From Glandiceps talaboti (lineage: Eukaryota > Hemichordata > Enteropneusta > Spengelidae): a DNA stretch of 64,000 bases. Shown here piece by piece: positions 58,241-64,000 of this stretch; position 1 is the first letter of the stretch; each line of letters opens with the position of its first letter. The notes beneath the pieces were generated by a model. The model searched no databases and was not told where the DNA came from. It was given only the letters and a program-made list of their open reading frames with translations. Both the position numbers and the translations under genes were made by a program. Location: contig NC_135562.1 of assembly GCF_964340395.1 (NCBI RefSeq), positions 23,964,173-24,028,172 of the forward strand, written 5' to 3'.

Positions 58241-59209
58241 TTTACTGCTGTGCATCGCGCCCCCACTTTACTTGTTTGAATTCCACGTAATTGTTTGTTT
58301 CCCGTTAGTTAGTGAAAAAAAGTTCAAAGAAATCAACTGGTTGGCCAGTAAATTTAACAGTGTGAGTTGGCACTGAGAGTTCATCATCAAGGTCTGGAAT
58401 TCCAATTTCCTTTACTTCGTTGGTACACTGTAGTTCCGTTGCTACTGATCTGTTATCGTCGCCATCGAAATCCCCAGGTCGCCTGCTATAGTAGACAGAT
58501 GAGTTCACTCGGAACAATGTCACTGCCCTCGTCGCGGTTGCTCCCTTCCAACTCATGTCTTAGACTTATTTCTTCTAGAGTAAAACCTTCAAATTCAGTG
58601 TCGCAATCAGGCTCATTAATGATATTACGTAAAATTTCATCGGGACTGACTGCGGATGGACCGTTGACACGATCATCGGTCTGATTTTGACAGCTGTCAC
58701 ACCACTAGCTCAAACTTCCATACCATTTCCAGTGTTTACATTCATTATTTCACTTCAGACAGGCCAACAGGATATTAGTTTAACAAAAGGGTTAAAGTTT
58801 AACTCAAAACAGCTTCAAAGTACTTTGAATATGAAAGGGTGATCTTTTCGTTGACCTGTGAACTGTGAACCTATTTGTATAACAGCAATGGAAATGGCGA
58901 TGCAATATACAGGCTTGACCGCGAAAATGATTTCCCGCTCAAAGTACACTCATCTTATTGGTTCATTGATACATTTTTAGGTTGCCAAGCAACTTAATTT
59001 TATCGTCATCAAAAAAAGTGCACAAATAAAATTATGGGTATAGTGTAATCAACCGTTTTAATGACGTACATATATGTATTACATATGAGGTTGTTTGAAT
59101 CCTAAATGGGATTTGAATCGTTGAGGGTGCTAGGCCGTCTCAGGCCGATAGGAGGTCTCAGTGGGTGGGGAAATGGAGGCCGTTTCATTCCGAATTGAGT
59201 GTCAAAGGG
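58241..59209 (-). mobile_element. piggyBac end fragment, TTAA at one side
   Basis: The right end is GAGTGTCAAAGGG followed by TTAA (59210-59213); read inward it is CCCTTTGACACTCAATTCGG, the usual CCCTTT form of piggyBac tips. An N-terminal transposase fragment lies inside on the reverse strand, correctly oriented for this end. No left terminus was found, so the element is truncated. Confidence 0.7.
58262..58690 (-). pseudogene. piggyBac transposase N-terminal fragment
   Basis: The reverse strand first reads DEILRNIINEPDCDTEFEGF and TLEEISLRHELEGSN, an acidic leader common in piggyBac proteins of this type. After a frameshift near 58520 comes IPDLDDELSVPTHTVKFTGQ then PVDFFELFFTN, matching the f.G..g.......pldfF.lFFt motif. 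After a TAA a short RETNNYVEFKQ follows, which resembles the eTNrYAeq motif with intervening residues lost. No catalytic aspartates are present. Confidence 0.7.
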
Positions 59210-59213
59210 TTAA

Positions 59214-59895
59214 CACACATATACACAAATCATACTTCCATTTTCTATACATCACTCCTCACACATTTCAGCAATTACATTACTAAGTACTCTAACATTT
59301 CAATCTGTAACTTTATTTCATGTTCAAACAATACACCACACCTTTCAATAATACCAACAAAAATACATTCTTTCCTTCTACAACAAATCCTCTTGTTTTG
59401 TTTGGTGGTGGGGGCGCTATGTCTTCGACGAAGGCTTGTATTAGTCTAGTCTAGTCATGTGACATCAACATGAATAAATTGTTGCTGAAAATTGAATGGA
59501 TTTAGTGAATAGTGCCCTCTATGGCCTGTACTGTATGTACTCCGCCATTGTCTTCATAATCTAGTATATTATTCTAAATCAAACATTCACACAATGCATA
59601 CAGATTTGAAGATCTGAAATGTGTCTTTAGCTTTGATAATATCATGTCTGTAGTGTAGTGTAGACATTCTTGTCAAAGATGGGTAGATGATTGAGTCTTT
59701 GTTTCTGACATTTTGCTGTACATTGTATATATGATTACCTATGTTATACAGTATCCATACCCATGCAACGTTAACATATTTAATCAATTCAAAGAGTTAC
59801 TAGGAGACCCAGATGATCATTGTTTCCTAATCTTTTCACTCAAAAATACAATATCTGTGAATGTCAGTAATTATAGACAATGAATGTTTTATTGA
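59214..59895. other. Unique AT-rich stretch, nothing recognised
   Basis: Short frames only, no motif. Confidence 0.45.
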
Positions 59896-62800
59896 GATTT
59901 GTATAACCATAAATGACAACAGATTTGTAGAACTATGTATGACAACAGATTTATAGAACCATACATGACAAGAGATTTATAGAACCATACATGACAAGAG
60001 ATTTATAGAACTATGTATGACAACAGATTTGTAGAACTATGTATGACAACAGATTTGTAGAACCATACATGACAACAGATTTGTAGAACCATACATGACA
60101 ACAGATTTATAGAACCATACATGACAACAGAGATTTATAGAACCATACATGACAACAGAGATTTATAGAAGCATACATGACAACATAGATTTATAGAAGC
60201 ATACATGACAACAGACATTTATAGAAGCATACATGACAACAGATTTGTAGAACTATGTATGACAACAGATTTGTAGAACCATACATGACAACAGATTTAT
60301 AGAACCATGTATGACAACAGATTTATAGAACCATACATGACAACAGATTTATAGAACCATACATGACAACATAGATTTGTAGAACCATACATGACAACAG
60401 ATTTATAGAAGCATACATGACAACAGATTTATAGAACCATACATGACAACAGATTTATAGAACCATACATGACAACATAGATTTGTAGAACCATACATGA
60501 CAACAGATTTATAGAAGCATACATGACAACATAGATTTATAGAAGCATACATGACAACAGACATTTATAGAAGCATACATGACAACAGATTTGTAGAACT
60601 ATGTATGACAACAGATTTATAGAACCATACATGACAACAGACATTTATAGAAGCATACATGACAACAGATTTGTAGAACTATGTATGACAACAGATTTAT
60701 AGAACCATACATGACAACAGATTTATAGAACCATACATGACAACAGATTTGTAGAACTATGTATGACAACAGATTTATAGAACCATGCATGACAACAGAG
60801 ATTTATAGAAGCATACATGACAACAGAGATTTATAGAACCATGTATGACAACAGAGATTTATAGAACCATGTATGACAACAGAGATTTATAGAACCATAC
60901 ATGACAACAGACATTTATAGAAGCATACATGACAACAGATTTATAGAACCATACATGACAACAGAGATTTATAGAACCATACATGACAACAGATTTATAG
61001 AACCATACATGACAACAGATTTATAGAACCATACATGACAACAGATTTGTAGAACTATGTATGACAACAGATTTATAGAACCATACATGACAACAGATTT
61101 ATAGAATCATACATGACAACAGATTTATAGAACCATACATGACAAGAGATTTATAGAACCATACATGACGAGATTTATAGAACTATGTATGACAACAGAT
61201 TTATAGAACCATACATGACAACAGATTTATAGAACCATACATGACAACATAGATTTATAGAACCATACATGACAACAGACATGTATAGAAGCATACATGA
61301 CAACAGATTTGTAGAACTATGTATGACAACAGATTTATAGAAGCATACATGACGAGATTTGTAGAACCATACATGACAACAGATTTATAGAACTATGTAT
61401 GACAACAGATTTATAGAACCATACATGACAACAGATTTATAGAACCATACATGACAACAGATTTATAGAACCATACATGACAAGAGATTTATAGAAGCAT
61501 ACACGACAAGAGATTTATAGAACCATACATGACAACATAGATTTATATTTTAAGCATACATGACAACAGATTTATAGAACCATATACGACAACAGATTTA
61601 TAGAACCATACATGACAGCATAGATTTATAGAAGTATACATGACAACAGAGATTTATAGAAGTATACATGACAACATAGATTTATAGAACCATACATGAC
61701 AACAGATTTATAGAACCATACATGACAACAGATTTATAGAACCATACATGACAACAGATTTGTAGAACTATGTATGACAACAGAGATTTATAGAACCATA
61801 CATGACAACATATTTATAGAAGCATAAATGACAACAGATTTATAGAAGGATACATGACAACAGATTTGTAGCACTATGTATGACAACAGATTTATAGAAC
61901 CATACATGACAACATATTTATAGAAGCATAAATGACAACAGATTTATAGAAGGATACATGACAAGAGATTTATAGAACCATACATGACAACAGATTTGTA
62001 GAACCATACATGACAACAGATTTGTAGAACCATACAAAAATGTACATGACAACAGAGATTTATAGAACCATACATGACAACAGAGATTTATAGAAGCATA
62101 CATGACAACAGATTTGTAGAACTATGTATGACAACAGATTTATAGAAGTATACATGACAACAGAGATTTGTAGAACCATACATGACAACAGATTTATAGA
62201 ACTATGTATGACAACAGATTTATAGAACCATACATGACAACAGATTTATAGAACCATACATGACAACAGATTTATAGAACTATGTATGACAACAGATTTA
62301 TAGAACCATACATGACAACAGATTTATAGAAGCATAAATGACAACAGATTTATAGAAGGATACATGACAACAGATTTATAGAACCATACATGACAACAGA
62401 GATTTATAGAAGCATACATGACAACAGATTTGTAGAACTATGTATGACAACAGATTTATAGAACCATACATGACAACAGAGATTTATAGAAGCATACATG
62501 ACAAGAGATTTGTAGAACCATACATGACAACAGATTTATAGAACTATGTATGACAACAGATTTATAGAACCATTCAAAAATGTACATGACAACAGAGATT
62601 TATAGAAGCATACATGACAAGAGATTTGTAGAACCATACATGACAACAGATTTATAGAACTATGTATGACAACAGATTTATAGAACCATACATGACAACA
62701 GATTTATAGAACCATACATGACAACAGATTTATAGAACCATACATGACAAGAGATTTATAGAACCATACATGACAACAGATTTATAGAACTATGTATGAC

Positions 62801-64000
62801 AACAGATTTATAGAACCATACATGACAACAGATTTATAGAACCATACATGACAACAGAGATTTATAGAAGCATACATGACAACAGATTTGTAGAACTATG
62901 TATGACAACAGATTTATAGAAGCATACATGACGAGATTTCTAGAACCATACATGACAACAGATTTATAGAACTATGTATGACAACAGATTTATAGAACCA
63001 TACATGACAACAGATTTATAGAACCATACATGACAACAGATTTATAGAACCATACATGACAAGAGATTTATAGAACCATACATGACAACATAGATTTATA
63101 TTTTAAGCATACATGACAACAGATTTATAGAACCATATACGACAACAGATTTATAGAACCATACATGACAGCATAGATTTATAGAAGTATACATGACAAC
63201 AGAGATTTATAGAAGTATACATGACAACAGATTTATAGAACCATACATGACAACAGATTTATAGAACCATACATGACAACAGATTTGTAGAACTATGTAT
63301 GACAACAGAGATTTATAGAACCATACATGACAACATATTTATAGAAGCATAAATGACAACAGATTTATAGAAGGATACATGACAAGAGATTTATAGAACC
63401 ATACATGACAACAGATTTGTAGAACTATGTATGACAACAGATTTATAGAAGCATACAAAAATGTACATGACAACAGAGATTTATAGAACCATACATGACA
63501 ACAGAGATTTATAGAAGCATACATGACAACAGATTTGTAGAACTATGTATGACAACAGATTTATAGAAGTATACATGACAACAGAGATTTGTAGAACCAT
63601 ACATGACAACAGATTTATAGAACTATGTATGACAACAGATTTATAGAACCATACATGACAACAGATTTATAGAACCATACATGACAACAGATTTATAGAA
63701 CTATGTATGACAACAGATTTATAGAACCATACATGACAACAGATTTATAGAAGCATAAATGACAACAGATTTATAGAACCATACATGACAACAGATTTGT
63801 AGAACTATGTATGACAACAGATTTATAGAACCATACATGACAAGAGAGATTTATAGAAGCATACATGACAAGAGATTTGTAGAACCATACATGACAACAG
63901 ATTTATAGAACTATGTATGACAACAGATTTATAGAACCATACAAAAATGTACATGACAACAGAGATTTATAGAAGCATACATGACAAGAGATTTATAGAA
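59896..64000. repeat. 26-bp satellite, over 150 units, continues beyond the window
   Basis: The unit GACAACAGATTTATAGAACC plus ATACAT (26 bp), with recurrent variants: CTATGTAT, GAAGCAT, 28-bp ACAGAGATTTA and 30-bp ACATAGATTTA insertions, and rare GACGAGATTTA deletions. Rare marker variants (ATTTATATTTTAAGCATACA at 61541 and 63094; CATACAAAAATGTACATGAC near 62033 and 63454) show a roughly 1.4-1.55-kb higher-order block. Confidence 0.98.

Noticed and set aside
59896-64000. CRISPR-like array of 26-bp repeats
   Set aside because: Units are contiguous without unique spacers, in a eukaryotic context; it is a satellite.

Overview
The window is eukaryotic, almost certainly from a marine invertebrate animal. 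The evidence is long tandem satellites, metazoan-type non-LTR retrotransposons (including an L2/CR1-like element), three piggyBac copies, hAT-like and ISL2EU-like DNA elements, palindromic MITEs, an interpretable splice acceptor and a likely 5'-UTR intron. There are no bacterial operons, no rRNA or tRNA gene that I can see, and no host gene I can support. The phylum is not resolved: hemichordate, cephalochordate and mollusc genomes would all fit.

Layout. 0.2-2.4 kb is a 35-bp minisatellite. 2.8-8.6 kb is bounded by inverted repeats that are themselves minisatellites (a giant foldback), with a nested TIR element carrying an 87-bp-arm hairpin inside an unknown Lys/Arg-rich reading frame. 9.2-10.6 kb is a shuffled set of inverted repeats with two palindromic hairpins. 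10.7-11.2 kb holds LINE C-terminal remnants. 12.8-14.1 kb is another poly-C/poly-G TIR element. 15.4-27.4 kb is one 18-bp satellite array split by a 1.15-kb hAT-like element and a 6.5-kb element with about 127-bp TIRs; the latter contains a TTF-type zinc-finger exon, a second hAT-like copy, and inside that a 'hairpin-headed' repeat.

27.5-33.5 kb is a single non-LTR retrotransposon interrupted by three independent insertions: a 1.9-kb ISL2EU-like element with an AT duplication (itself carrying two palindromic MITEs, one with a clear 9-bp duplication), a 0.94-kb hAT-like element with a 6-bp duplication, and a hairpin-headed repeat. 36.2-40.1 kb is a full-length piggyBac element with 15-bp TIRs, flanking TTAA and a transposase broken by only one frameshift and one TGA. 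43.3-50.4 kb mixes minisatellites, an L2-like RT fragment, hairpin-headed repeats, a TTAA-flanked piggyBac relative and a third hAT-like copy. 51.1-52.6 kb is a reverse-strand LINE lacking its RT core. 54.9-58.0 kb is a decayed L2/CR1-like LINE with EN, RT and 3' tail. 58.3-59.2 kb is a third piggyBac end. 59.9-64.0 kb is a 26-bp satellite that runs off the window.

The genes do not form a pathway. They are mobile-element genes in various stages of decay, and the value of the window is its nested insertion record. The most unusual structure is a set of three repeat families that differ in sequence but share a nested 5' hairpin starting AG after a TT, a CGTCCGTC-like stretch and roughly 150-bp internal units; the one family whose 3' end can be seen ends in a small terminal hairpin followed by TT. 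Domain and superfamily assignments come from motif recognition only; no database search was run.
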